DNA of 64,000 nt from Bradyrhizobium tropiciagri (lineage in GTDB: Bacteria; Pseudomonadota; Alphaproteobacteria; Rhizobiales; Xanthobacteraceae). A program made the translations under genes and the position numbers. Below the pieces are notes generated by a model. It was not told the DNA's origin. It did no database searches and saw only the letters and a program-made list of their open reading frames with translations. The stretch covers positions 558,001-622,000 of the forward strand of contig NZ_JAFCKF010000005.1 in the NCBI RefSeq assembly GCF_018130545.1, in the 5' to 3' direction. Positions 1 through 7,940 of this stretch are shown here, one piece after another (the stretch's first letter is position 1; each line of letters opens with the position of its first letter).

Positions 1-273
1 GGAGAGGTCGAACTTGTAGCTGTCGCTGGCGCAATGCAGGGACTGCTTCAGGCTCATGCCCGATGGCGCGACCTTGTAATCAGCCTTGCAGCGGATTCGT
101 TCCGTCGTGCCGTTGGACAACGCCACCGTGCCCGTTCCGCTCCACGAGCCGGCAAAGCCGGCAAAGGGACCGCTGGCCTGGGCCTGGACGGCGGAGGCAG
201 ACAGCATCAGTGCGGCGCCGACGCCCACAGCCCTGAGAGCCTGACCATAAAGGCTGGAACCAAACAGTTTCAT
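1..273 (-). CDS. Partial exported protein, 3' end off the window
   Basis: The reading frame starts at ATG 273 on the minus strand and is still open at base 1, so only the first 91 residues are visible. Residues 1-32 look like a signal peptide (basic start MKLFGSS, hydrophobic VGVGAALMLSASA, AxA-like cleavage near VQAQA). The mature part reads GPFAGFAGSWSGTGTVALSNG and then a Cys-containing beta-rich stretch. It is probably a periplasmic protein of unknown function. I do not recognise the family, and the C-terminus is needed to assign one. Confidence 0.6.
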   Translation of the reverse strand, partial: MKLFGSSLYGQALRAVGVGAALMLSASAVQAQASGPFAGFAGSWSGTGTVALSNGTTERIRCKADYKVAPSGMSLKQSLHCASDSYKFDLS

Positions 274-679
274 TGTGAATTTTCCCATCAAAATCAACGC
301 TTCCCACGCAAGACAGCGTCTCGCCGCATCGAAGGTTTAGTGTCACCGAAGAATGTTAGGTTCAAACGACAGAAGCGCCGTCCCAGCGCCTTTATTGTCA
401 TCGAACAGAATCAGAAACCGCATGCCTCATGACGGCATGTAGCTTTGCGCAAGTGCTGCCCGCAATAGTCAAACGCGACAAAGTGATGGCATGAATCACT
501 TTTTCGAATCAATGGCTTATGTGGGGGTTTACAGCGCCGCAAATTTAGCCGCATTTAGCGGTGCTTGTCGTCAATCCGTTGCCGCGTTACGTGGCGTCTG
601 CAATCCCCAAAATCCGTCCCGGCCATGCCGAAACGCGTTTCGGGAACAGATTTTCTGCTGTCGGAAATGAAGGAATACG
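274..679. other. Intergenic region, about 400 bp
   Basis: This gap lies between two divergently oriented exported-protein genes and must hold both promoters. Short open frames cross it but have no Shine-Dalgarno and no protein-like composition. I see no terminator, RNA gene or known repeat in it. Confidence 0.4.
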
Positions 680-919
680 ATGCGTAAATTTCTCTTGGCT
701 CTTGCCCTGTTGTCGATCCCGCTCGCGTCCAGCGCCGTCGCCCAGCAGCAGCAGGGACGCGGTACACCCGATGAGCAGAAGGCCTGCACGCGCGACGTGC
801 AGCGTCACTGCCGCTCCGTGATTGATCAGGGCGATTTCACCATTCTCGCCTGCCTGCAGCAGAACCGCAGCAAGATCAGTGCCGCCTGCGACCAGGTGCT
901 GAAGACCCACGGCCAGTAA
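680..919 (+). CDS. Small secreted cysteine-rich protein
   Basis: This 79-residue protein has a clear signal peptide (MRKFLLALALLSIPLASSAVA, cleavage about residue 21). The mature part is short and carries four Cys (about C36, C44, C58, C69) spaced as in the Cys-rich repeat family (CTRDVQRHC, then ILACLQQNRSKISAAC), a motif common in small periplasmic proteins of Bradyrhizobium. Two disulfides in the periplasm are likely. An AAGGA-type ribosome site precedes the ATG. It is monocistronic, about 200 bp before hpnC on the same strand. The function is unknown. Confidence 0.7.
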   Translation: MRKFLLALALLSIPLASSAVAQQQQGRGTPDEQKACTRDVQRHCRSVIDQGDFTILACLQQNRSKISAACDQVLKTHGQ

Positions 920-1115
920 GACCGAATTCAGGTCTCAAGGGACCGCTATCGACACCGCGGCTGGCAGCCATGCCGGCCGCGGCCGCTTATGCTGGCGGTC
1001 ACAGATAGCATTGGTTTTGGTGGCGTATTCCCCTATATGGGGCTCGCAAATCCCCCGCATGCGCCCGACCGTTCGCGCCTGCGTCGTGCCATGACCAGTG
1101 TAGCCCAAATTTCCC

Positions 1116-1994
1116 ATGACCACCGCGAGCGACCTGCGATCCGGAAAGACCCACCGCGACGAGAATTTTCCCGTCGCGTCGTGGATCATTCATCCGCGGC
1201 ATCGCGCCTTGATCCTGGCCTTCTATAATTTCGTCCGCACCGCCGACGATATCGCCGATCATGCCACGTTGCAGCCTGCGGAGAAGCTCCGCTACCTCGA
1301 CCTCATGGAGGCCGAGCTGCTCGGCAACGGCGAGACCCAGAAGGAGGCGGTCAATCTGCGCCGGGCCTTCGCCGAGCGCGGCATGCCGCCGCGGCACGCG
1401 CTCGACGTGCTGGTGGCGTTCCGCCTCGACGTCACCAAGCTGCGCTACGAGAACTGGGACGACGTGATCGACTATTGCCGTTACTCGGCGATGCCGGTCG
1501 GGCGCTTCATGCTCGATGTCCACGGCGAGGATACCTCGACCTGGGCGGCGTCGGATGCGCTGTGCGCCGGATTGCAGATCAACAATCATCTGCAGGATTG
1601 CGGCAAGGACTACCGCAACCTGAACCGCGTCTACCTGCCGCGCGATGCGCTGGCTGCCACGGGTGCAACGGTCGAGATGCTCGGCGAGGCGAAGTCGCAG
1701 CCGGCCTTGCTCAAATGCCTGCAGGCGCTCGCGGTGCGCACCGAGGCGCTGCTCGACCAGAGCAAGTCGCTCGCTGCCGAGGTGAAGGATTTCCGGCTCG
1801 GGCTCGAGATCTCGGTGATCCAGGCGTTCGCCGACAAGATCGTCACCATGCTGAAAGTGCGCGATCCGCTCAGCGAGCGCGTGCATCTGAGCAAGGTTGA
1901 ACTGCTGCTGCAAAGTCTCGGCGGTGTCGCCGGCGAGACCGCGCAGCGCGCGACCGGCCGCCGTGCGGTCTCCAAGACGGCGGCAGGCGCATGA
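1116..1994 (+). CDS. hpnC: Hydroxysqualene synthase HpnC
   Basis: HpnC belongs to the squalene/phytoene synthase family and converts presqualene diphosphate to hydroxysqualene, the second step of the three-enzyme HpnCDE route to squalene. The 292-residue protein shows the first Asp-rich motif DDIAD (44-48, in RTADDIADHA) and the second region DCGKD (161-165, in LQDCGKDYRNLNRVYLP), which bind the Mg2+-diphosphate. It opens an operon: its stop overlaps the hpnD start by 4 nt (ATGA), pointing to translational coupling. The start at 1116 fits the family N-terminus, but no strong Shine-Dalgarno is visible. Confidence 0.93.
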   Translation: MTTASDLRSGKTHRDENFPVASWIIHPRHRALILAFYNFVRTADDIADHATLQPAEKLRYLDLMEAELLGNGETQKEAVNLRRAFAERGMPPRHALDVLVAFRLDVTKLRYENWDDVIDYCRYSAMPVGRFMLDVHGEDTSTWAASDALCAGLQINNHLQDCGKDYRNLNRVYLPRDALAATGATVEMLGEAKSQPALLKCLQALAVRTEALLDQSKSLAAEVKDFRLGLEISVIQAFADKIVTMLKVRDPLSERVHLSKVELLLQSLGGVAGETAQRATGRRAVSKTAAGA

Positions 1995-2827
1995 GTGTCG
2001 AGGCGGCGGCCAACGCAAATTACGGAAGCACCGCGTCGGGCAGCTCGTTCTATGCCGCGATGCGCATCCTGCCGCACGCGCAGCGCGAGGCGATGTTCCA
2101 GATCTACAGCTTCTGCCGGCAGGTCGACGACATCGCCGATTCCGACGGCCCGCGGCCGGAGCGGCTGGCGGCGCTGCAGCAGTGGCGAGACGATATCGAC
2201 GCGCTCTATGCCGGGCATCCGCCGGAGCGGCTGAAGGACTATGTCGGCTCGGTGAAGGCCTTCGGCCTGAAGCGCGAGGATTTCGTCGCGATCGTCGACG
2301 GCATGGAGATGGACGTGCCGCAGGACATCCGCGCGCCGGATCTCGCGACGCTCGATCTGTATTGCGATCGCGTCGCGAGCGCGGTCGGCCGGCTGTCGGT
2401 GCGCGTGTTCGGCCTTCCCGAGGAGGACGGCATCGAGCTCGCCTATCACCTCGGCCGCGCGCTGCAGCTCACCAACATCCTCCGCGACATTGACGAGGAT
2501 GCCGGTCTCGGCCGGCTCTATTTGCCGCGCGAATGGCTCTGGCACGCCGGCATCACCAACGACGACCCGGCCCGCGTCACCGCCGACCGCGCGCTGCCGA
2601 AGGTGTGCGCGCCGCTCGCCGAGCGCGCCAAGATGCATTTCCAGAAATCCGACGAGATCATGAAGCGCAATTCGCGCCGCGCCGTGCGCGCTCCCCGGAT
2701 CATGTCGAAATACTACCGCGCGATCCTCGATCTGTTGATCGCGCGCGGCTTCGCCGCGCCACGTGAGCCGGTGCGCGTGTCCAAGGCCGCCAAGATCGGC
2801 ATTCTTCTTCGTTACGCGATCATCTGA
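1991..2827 (+). CDS. hpnD: Presqualene diphosphate synthase HpnD
   Basis: HpnD condenses two farnesyl diphosphates to presqualene diphosphate, the first step of the HpnCDE squalene route. The 278-residue protein has both Asp-rich motifs of the squalene/phytoene synthase fold: DDIAD at 46-50 (FCRQVDDIADSDGP) and DIDED at 166-170 (NILRDIDEDAGLGRLYLP). Its start overlaps the hpnC stop by 4 nt and its stop overlaps the hpnE ATG by 1 nt (TGATG), so the three genes are translated as a tight unit. It resembles HpnC but is a separate paralogue, and both are needed in known hopanoid producers. Confidence 0.93.
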   Translation: MSVEAAANANYGSTASGSSFYAAMRILPHAQREAMFQIYSFCRQVDDIADSDGPRPERLAALQQWRDDIDALYAGHPPERLKDYVGSVKAFGLKREDFVAIVDGMEMDVPQDIRAPDLATLDLYCDRVASAVGRLSVRVFGLPEEDGIELAYHLGRALQLTNILRDIDEDAGLGRLYLPREWLWHAGITNDDPARVTADRALPKVCAPLAERAKMHFQKSDEIMKRNSRRAVRAPRIMSKYYRAILDLLIARGFAAPREPVRVSKAAKIGILLRYAII

Positions 2828-4077
2828 TGCAAAAGACCGTTCATATCATCGGTGCCGGTATTTCCGGCCTCTCCGCCGCCGTGCGGCTCGCCAATGGCGG
2901 TTACAAAGTGGCCGTGCACGAGGCGACGCAGCAGGCCGGCGGCCGCTGCCGCTCCTATTTCGACGCCGCCACCAATCTCACCATCGACAATGGCAACCAT
3001 CTGCTGCTGTCGGGCAACCGCCATGCGCTGAGCTACGCGCGCTCGATCGGTACCGAGGCTGGCCTCGTGGGCCCTGCGCGCGCGCAGTTTCCGTTCGTCG
3101 ATCTGGCTGGCGGCCAGCGCTGGCAGCTTGACCTCGGCGATTCCCGCCTGCCGCTGTGGGTGTTCGACGAGGCACGCCGCGTTCCGGACACGACCCTGCG
3201 CGACTATCTCGCATTGGCGCCGCTGGCCTGGGCCGGCACCGGTGCGCTGGTCGGCAACACCATTCCCTGCAAGGGCACGCTGTATGACCGGCTGGTGCAG
3301 CCGCTGCTGCTGGCCGCGTTGAACGTCGATCCGCCGGAGGGCTCGGCCGGGCTGGCCGGCGCCATCGTGCGCGAGACGCTGCTGGCCGGTGGGCAGGCCT
3401 GCCGCCCGCTGATCGCGCGCGACGGTCTGAGCTCGGTCCTGATCGAGCCGGCCGTGAAGCTGCTGCAGGAGCAGGGCCACAGCGTCCAGTTCAGTCACGA
3501 ATTGCGTGCGCTTGGCATGTCCGGTGATCGCATCAGTGAGCTCGATTTCGGCGGTGGCGACAAGATCGCGCTGGCGGCCGACGATGCCGTCGTGCTCGCG
3601 GTGCCGCCGCGCGCCGCGGCATCGCTGTTGCCCGGCCTGAAAACGCCGACCAAATTCCGCGCCATCGTCAACGCGCATTTCCGCGTCGATCCGCCGCGCG
3701 ACGCTGCGCCCATTCTCGGCGTGGTCGGTGGCCTCGTGGAATGGCTGTTCGCGTTCCCGCAACGGCTGTCGGTGACGATCAGCAATGGCGACCGGCTGGT
3801 CGACATGCCGCGCGAAGAGCTCGCGCAGGCGATCTGGCGCGACATCTGCAAGGCATCCGGCGTTTCCGGCGACTTGCCGCCCTGGCAGATCGTGCGCGAA
3901 CGCCGTGCCACATTTGAGGCAACGCCGGAGCAGAATGCCCTGCGTCCGGGGCCCGCAACGGCGCAAAAAAACCTGTTCCTTGCCGGCGACTGGACTGCTA
4001 CCGGGTTGCCAGCAACCATCGAGGGATCGGTGCGGTCGGGTGATCGCGCCGCCGATCTGGTTCTGGCCAGGCGCTAG
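2827..4077 (+). CDS. hpnE: Hydroxysqualene dehydroxylase HpnE
   Basis: HpnE is an FAD-dependent amine-oxidase/phytoene-desaturase-like enzyme that reduces hydroxysqualene to squalene, finishing the HpnCDE route. The 416-residue protein begins with the dinucleotide-binding motif GAGISG (residues 9-14), followed by the acidic end of strand 2 and AGGRCRSY, the usual FAD diphosphate contact. The C-terminus carries the second flavin motif, LFLAGDWTATGLPATIEGSVRSG. It begins inside the hpnD stop codon. It is followed by about 150 bp holding a repeat and a strong hairpin before shc. Confidence 0.92.
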   Translation: MQKTVHIIGAGISGLSAAVRLANGGYKVAVHEATQQAGGRCRSYFDAATNLTIDNGNHLLLSGNRHALSYARSIGTEAGLVGPARAQFPFVDLAGGQRWQLDLGDSRLPLWVFDEARRVPDTTLRDYLALAPLAWAGTGALVGNTIPCKGTLYDRLVQPLLLAALNVDPPEGSAGLAGAIVRETLLAGGQACRPLIARDGLSSVLIEPAVKLLQEQGHSVQFSHELRALGMSGDRISELDFGGGDKIALAADDAVVLAVPPRAAASLLPGLKTPTKFRAIVNAHFRVDPPRDAAPILGVVGGLVEWLFAFPQRLSVTISNGDRLVDMPREELAQAIWRDICKASGVSGDLPPWQIVRERRATFEATPEQNALRPGPATAQKNLFLAGDWTATGLPATIEGSVRSGDRAADLVLARR

Positions 4078-4098
4078 ATTCGAGATTCGACCTGTTGG

Positions 4099-4143
4099 AG
4101 CATTTTCGAGCGAAGTGGTTACCGGTTCGCGTGAAGAAAATGC
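4099..4143. repeat. Interspersed palindromic repeat downstream of hpnE
   Basis: The arms GCATTTTC (4100-4107) and GAAAATGC (4136-4143) pair perfectly around a core containing GAGCGAAG and TTCGCGTGAAG. A diverged copy of the same sequence lies at 59854-59900. This type of dispersed palindrome is common between genes in Bradyrhizobium and its relatives. Confidence 0.6.
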
Positions 4144-4160
4144 GACCAACAAATGAATGA

Positions 4161-4191
4161 GAAGATGATCCGATTTGATCGGATCATCTTC
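4161..4191 (+). terminator. Strong hairpin between hpnE and shc
   Basis: A perfect 14-bp inverted repeat (4161-4174 with 4178-4191) closes a 3-nt loop, starting GAAGATGATCC and ending GGATCATCTTC. No U-run follows, so it is not a standard intrinsic terminator. It lies 35 nt before the shc start and could act as a weak terminator, an mRNA processing or stability element, or a brake that separates hpnCDE expression from shc-hpnG. Confidence 0.4.
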
Positions 4192-4226
4192 GGGAGCGGC
4201 CGCGGCTTTCGATCAGCCGGTCCGCG

Positions 4227-6209
4227 ATGAAGAGGATAGCGAGCGAAATGCTTTCGAGAGATCACGGCGTTGCAGTCGACCCGGTCGCGCTGGAGAAGAG
4301 CATCTCCAAGGCAACCGAAGCGCTGCTCGGCTATCGCCAGTCCGACGGACATTGGGTGTTCGAGCTCGAGGCCGACAGCACCATTCCGGCCGAGTACATC
4401 CTGCTGCGTCACTATCTCGCCGAGCCGGTCGATGCCGGGCTCGAGGCCAAGATCGGCAATTATCTGCGTCGCGTCCAGGGCACGCATGGCGGCTGGCCGC
4501 TGGTGCATGATGGCCCGTTCGACATGAGCGCCAGCGTGAAGTCGTACTTCGCGCTGAAGATGATCGGCGATTCCGTCGATGCGCCGCATATGGTGCGGGC
4601 GCGCGAGGCGATCCGTTCGCGCGGTGGCGCTTCGGCCAGCAATGTGTTCACGCGCTTCCTGCTCGCGCTCTATGGCGTCGTGACCTGGCGGGCGACGCCG
4701 GTGCTGCCGATCGAGATCATGCTGCTGCCGATGTGGTCGCCCTTCCACATCAACAAGATTTCCTATTGGGCGCGCACCACCATGGTGCCGCTGATGGTGC
4801 TCGCCGCGCTGAAGCCGCGCGCGAAGAACCCGAAGGGCGTCGGCATCGACGAACTGTTTCTGGAGGATCCGAAATCGGTCCGCATGGCGCCGAAGGCGCC
4901 GCATCAGAGCGCGAGCTGGTTCTATCTGTTCCGCTCGCTCGACGCCGTGCTGCGCGTGATCGAGCCGATGTTTCCGAACAGCTTGCGTCAGCGCGCAATC
5001 GACGCCGCACTCGCCTTCACCGAGGAGCGGTTGAACGGCGAAGACGGCATGGGCGCGATCTATCCACCGATGGCCAACATCGTCATGATGTACGAGGCGC
5101 TCGGCAAGGACGAGAGTTTCCCGCCGCGCGCCATCACCCGCCGCGGCATCGACAAGCTGCTGGTGATCGGCGACGACGAGGCCTATTGCCAGCCCTGCGT
5201 CTCGCCGGTGTGGGACACCGCGCTGACCTGTCATGCGCTGCAGGAAGCTGGCGGCGACGACACGCTCGCCAAGGCCAAGCAGGGCCTCGACTGGCTGAAG
5301 CCGCGCCAGGTGCTGGACCTGAAGGGCGACTGGGCGGTGAAGGCGCCGGACGTTCGTCCCGGCGGCTGGGCGTTCCAGTACAACAACGACCACTATCCCG
5401 ATCTCGACGACACCGCTGTGGTTGTGATGGCAATGGACCGCGTCCGCCGTCATTCTGGAACCCGGGAATATGACGAGGCGATCGCGCGCGGCCGCGAGTG
5501 GATCGAGGGCCTGCAGAGCCGCGACGGCGGCTGGGCTGCGTTCGACGCGAACAACCTCGAATATTACCTCAACAACATCCCGTTCTCCGACCACGGCGCC
5601 TTGCTCGATCCGCCGACCGAGGATGTCACCGCGCGCTGCATCTCGATGCTGGGCCAACTCGGCGAGACCGCCGAGAGCAGCAAGGCGATGGCCGACGGTA
5701 TCGCCTATCTGCGCCGCACCCAGCTCGCCGAGGGCTCCTGGTATGGCCGCTGGGGCCTCAACTATGTCTACGGCACCTGGTCGGTGCTGTGTGCGCTTAA
5801 TGTCGCAGGGATCGATCGCAACGACCCGATGATTCGGAAAGCGGTAGACTGGCTGGCGTTGGTCCAGAATCAGGACGGCGGCTGGGGCGAGGACGCCGTC
5901 AGTTACCGGCTGGATTACAAGGGTTATGAAGTTGCGCCATCGACGTCCTCGCAAACGGCATGGGCCTTGCTTGGATTGATGGCGGCCGGAGAGGTCGAAA
6001 ACCCCGCCGTTGCGCGGGGGGTGGAGTACCTAAAGGCAACACAGACGGAAAAAGGGCTGTGGGACGAGCAGCGATACACGGCTACGGGGTTTCCGCGGGT
6101 ATTTTACTTGCGATATCATGGCTACTCGAAGTTCTTTCCGCTCTGGGCGCTGGCGCGGTATCGGAATTTGAGAAGCACCAATAGCAGGGTGGTAGGGGTC
6201 GGGATGTGA
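4227..6209 (+). CDS. shc: Squalene-hopene cyclase
   Basis: Shc (HpnF) is the membrane-associated class II triterpene cyclase that protonates squalene and folds it into hopene and diplopterol. The 660-residue protein has the catalytic DXDD motif as DLDD (residues 392-395) and several QW repeats that brace the alpha/alpha-barrels, for example QSRDGGW, QLAEGSW, QNQDGGWG and QTEKGLW near the C-terminus. The length is normal for bacterial enzymes. An in-frame ATG at 4248 is an alternative start. Its stop overlaps the GTG start of hpnG by 4 nt, so the two are translationally coupled. Confidence 0.96.
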   Translation: MKRIASEMLSRDHGVAVDPVALEKSISKATEALLGYRQSDGHWVFELEADSTIPAEYILLRHYLAEPVDAGLEAKIGNYLRRVQGTHGGWPLVHDGPFDMSASVKSYFALKMIGDSVDAPHMVRAREAIRSRGGASASNVFTRFLLALYGVVTWRATPVLPIEIMLLPMWSPFHINKISYWARTTMVPLMVLAALKPRAKNPKGVGIDELFLEDPKSVRMAPKAPHQSASWFYLFRSLDAVLRVIEPMFPNSLRQRAIDAALAFTEERLNGEDGMGAIYPPMANIVMMYEALGKDESFPPRAITRRGIDKLLVIGDDEAYCQPCVSPVWDTALTCHALQEAGGDDTLAKAKQGLDWLKPRQVLDLKGDWAVKAPDVRPGGWAFQYNNDHYPDLDDTAVVVMAMDRVRRHSGTREYDEAIARGREWIEGLQSRDGGWAAFDANNLEYYLNNIPFSDHGALLDPPTEDVTARCISMLGQLGETAESSKAMADGIAYLRRTQLAEGSWYGRWGLNYVYGTWSVLCALNVAGIDRNDPMIRKAVDWLALVQNQDGGWGEDAVSYRLDYKGYEVAPSTSSQTAWALLGLMAAGEVENPAVARGVEYLKATQTEKGLWDEQRYTATGFPRVFYLRYHGYSKFFPLWALARYRNLRSTNSRVVGVGM

Positions 6210-6961
6210 TTGTTGAGGCGGGGGCCGCCGCGACCGTGGGCAGAATTGATCCTCGGCCGGTATTGATTGTGACTGGATTGGTGCAGGAGGCCCGCATCGC
6301 GGCAGGCCCCGGCATGATCGTGATCTGTAGCTCGAGCGATCCGCAGCAACTGCGTGAACTGCTGGAGACGCTGGATCCGAAGACCTTCCGTGGCGTGATT
6401 TCGTTCGGCGTGGCCGGCGGGCTCGACCCGTCGCTGAAATCGGGCGACGTCGTGGTCGCGACCGAGGTGATGTCGGGCGATACCCGTTTCCTGGCCGCAT
6501 CCGCCTTGAACGAGGAGATGATCACCAGCGCCGCGCTGAAGCGCCGCAGGATCGTCCGTGGCGGCCTCGCTGGCGTGGAAGAGGTGATCGCGGCAAAGGC
6601 CTGCAAGGCCGCGCTGCGCTCGATCACAGGCGCGGCTGCGGTCGATATGGAGAGCCATATCGCGGCAGCCTATGCCGCCAAAGCAGGCATTCCGTTCGCG
6701 GCCTTGCGCGTGATCAGCGATCCCGCGCACCGGGCGCTGCCGGAGCTGGCGAAGTCAGCAGTGAAGCCGAACGGCGACATCGACCTGCGCAAGGTGCTGC
6801 GCGGCATCGCGCGCAATCCGCGGACGTTGCGGGCGCTGGTGTCGACCGGGATCGACTTCAATCGCGCGCTGCGCTCGCTACGCAGCTGCCGCGGCTTCCT
6901 GCTCGGCAACGAGGTGCTGATGCCGGTGGACGACGTCCTGGTGACGGCGAAGGCGGCCTGA
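6206..6961 (+). CDS. hpnG: Adenosylhopane nucleosidase/phosphorylase HpnG
   Basis: HpnG is a nucleoside-phosphorylase family enzyme that removes adenine from adenosylhopane to give ribosylhopane, on the way to bacteriohopanetetrol. The 251-residue protein uses a GTG start inside the shc stop (GTGA). Family motifs are SFGVAGGLDPSLKSGD (substrate/phosphate loop, about residues 70-85) and VDMESHIAAAY (the purine/ribose-binding VDMES motif, about residue 150). A strong intrinsic terminator follows 38 nt after the stop, so this is the last gene of the hpnC-hpnG transcript. Confidence 0.9.
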   Translation: MIVEAGAAATVGRIDPRPVLIVTGLVQEARIAAGPGMIVICSSSDPQQLRELLETLDPKTFRGVISFGVAGGLDPSLKSGDVVVATEVMSGDTRFLAASALNEEMITSAALKRRRIVRGGLAGVEEVIAAKACKAALRSITGAAAVDMESHIAAAYAAKAGIPFAALRVISDPAHRALPELAKSAVKPNGDIDLRKVLRGIARNPRTLRALVSTGIDFNRALRSLRSCRGFLLGNEVLMPVDDVLVTAKAA

Positions 6962-6999
6962 TCCAACCGTCCCGAGCTGGGACGGGTTAAGCTCAAAAC

Positions 7000-7037
7000 A
7001 AAGGCCCGATCGCGTTGCGATCGGGCCTTTTGCTTTT
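7000..7037 (+). terminator. Intrinsic terminator of the hpnC-hpnG operon
   Basis: A perfect 14-bp stem (7000-7013 with 7017-7030, AAAGGCCCGATCGC) closes a 3-nt loop and is followed by TTTTGCTTTTTT. This is a textbook Rho-independent terminator on the plus strand. Confidence 0.9.
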
Positions 7038-7230
7038 TTGGTCGACGATTTGGCTCGACGCCGCTCCGTGCCGGCCTCGTGCGCTCAGCAGGGGCTGCGA
7101 GCTCCGTATTTGCCCGCTGGGGCGGGCCTGAGCCCTGCCGTGTGGCGGCGTCCCTCAATAGGTCTGTGGGGCGGCGGCCGCGCTGGGGGCGGCAGGACGC
7201 GTCCTGGCGCCGCAGTGAGCCTGTGGACGC

Positions 7231-7284
7231 TTGACAGACCCCGGCATTCAACCGAGTATGAATTATGATCCTGTATTCATGAAT
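7231..7284 (+). promoter_or_regulatory. Promoter/operator of the TetR operon
   Basis: A TTGACA -35-like hexamer lies at 7231-7236. Downstream are ATGAAT (7258-7263) and ATTCAT (7275-7280), an inverted pair 11 nt apart, plus the perfect palindrome ATTCATGAAT (7275-7284). AT-rich palindromes directly before a TetR gene usually mark its own operator. The -10 element is not clear (GAGTAT at 17-nt spacing). Confidence 0.4.
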
Positions 7285-7295
7285 TAAGGTTCACT

Positions 7296-7940
7296 ATGGC
7301 AATCGCAGCGGTTCGCCTCAATCAGCTGGTCGAGACCAAGGCGCGGATCCTGGATGCGGCGAGGGAAGCCGTGGCGCTGAGCGGCTGGAAGGACGCCCAG
7401 ATCGCACTGATCGCCGCACGGGCCGGCGTGGCCACGGGCAGCGTGTACCGCTACTTCGACTCGAAGGCGGACCTGTACGCGCAGGTGCTTGGGCTGGTGT
7501 CTGAGCGCGAGGTGGCCGTGGTCGCCGCGATCGTCGAGGCCGAGGGATCGGCGTCGCAATGCCTGGTGGATGCGATCTACACATTCTCGGTCCGCGCCAT
7601 GCGCGGCCGCCGGCTGGCGTACGCGCTGATCGCCGAACCCTGTGAACCCGAGATCGACGCGGCGCGCCTGAAATACCGGGCCGCGCTCGCCGATCAGATC
7701 GCACGTCTGGTCCGGCGCGGCATCGCCAACGGCGAGTTCGTCGAGATCGACGCGAATGTCGCCGCATCCTGTGTGACCGGCGCGTTCATGGAGGCGCTGG
7801 TCGGTCCGCTGGCGCCCGAAGCGGCTCCCGATTCCGACGCGGCGAAGGCGATCGCGCAATCGATCGCAGGGCTCGCCGCGCGCATGCTGTTTCGCCACGC
7901 CACGCCTGAATTGACCCCTGTATCGAGAGCGTCCGCATGA
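7296..7940 (+). CDS. TetR-family transcriptional regulator
   Basis: The 214-residue protein has an N-terminal TetR helix-turn-helix: after the helix RILDAAREAVALSGWKDA comes AQIALIAARAGVATGSVYRYF, about residues 35-56. The variable C-terminal region is the ligand and dimerisation domain. It is probably a repressor of the operon it opens, since it overlaps the acyl-CoA dehydrogenase start by 4 nt (ATGA) and inverted repeats lie just upstream. Regulators of this group often sense acyl-CoA or other hydrophobic ligands, but the ligand here is unknown. Confidence 0.85.
   Translation: MAIAAVRLNQLVETKARILDAAREAVALSGWKDAQIALIAARAGVATGSVYRYFDSKADLYAQVLGLVSEREVAVVAAIVEAEGSASQCLVDAIYTFSVRAMRGRRLAYALIAEPCEPEIDAARLKYRAALADQIARLVRRGIANGEFVEIDANVAASCVTGAFMEALVGPLAPEAAPDSDAAKAIAQSIAGLAARMLFRHATPELTPVSRASA

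Larger units (their letters stand above)
6962..7295. other. Intergenic region after hpnG
   Basis: The gap holds the hpnG terminator (7000-7037), about 190 bp of GC-rich sequence with no supported gene, and then a promoter/operator region directly before the TetR-family gene. Confidence 0.5.
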
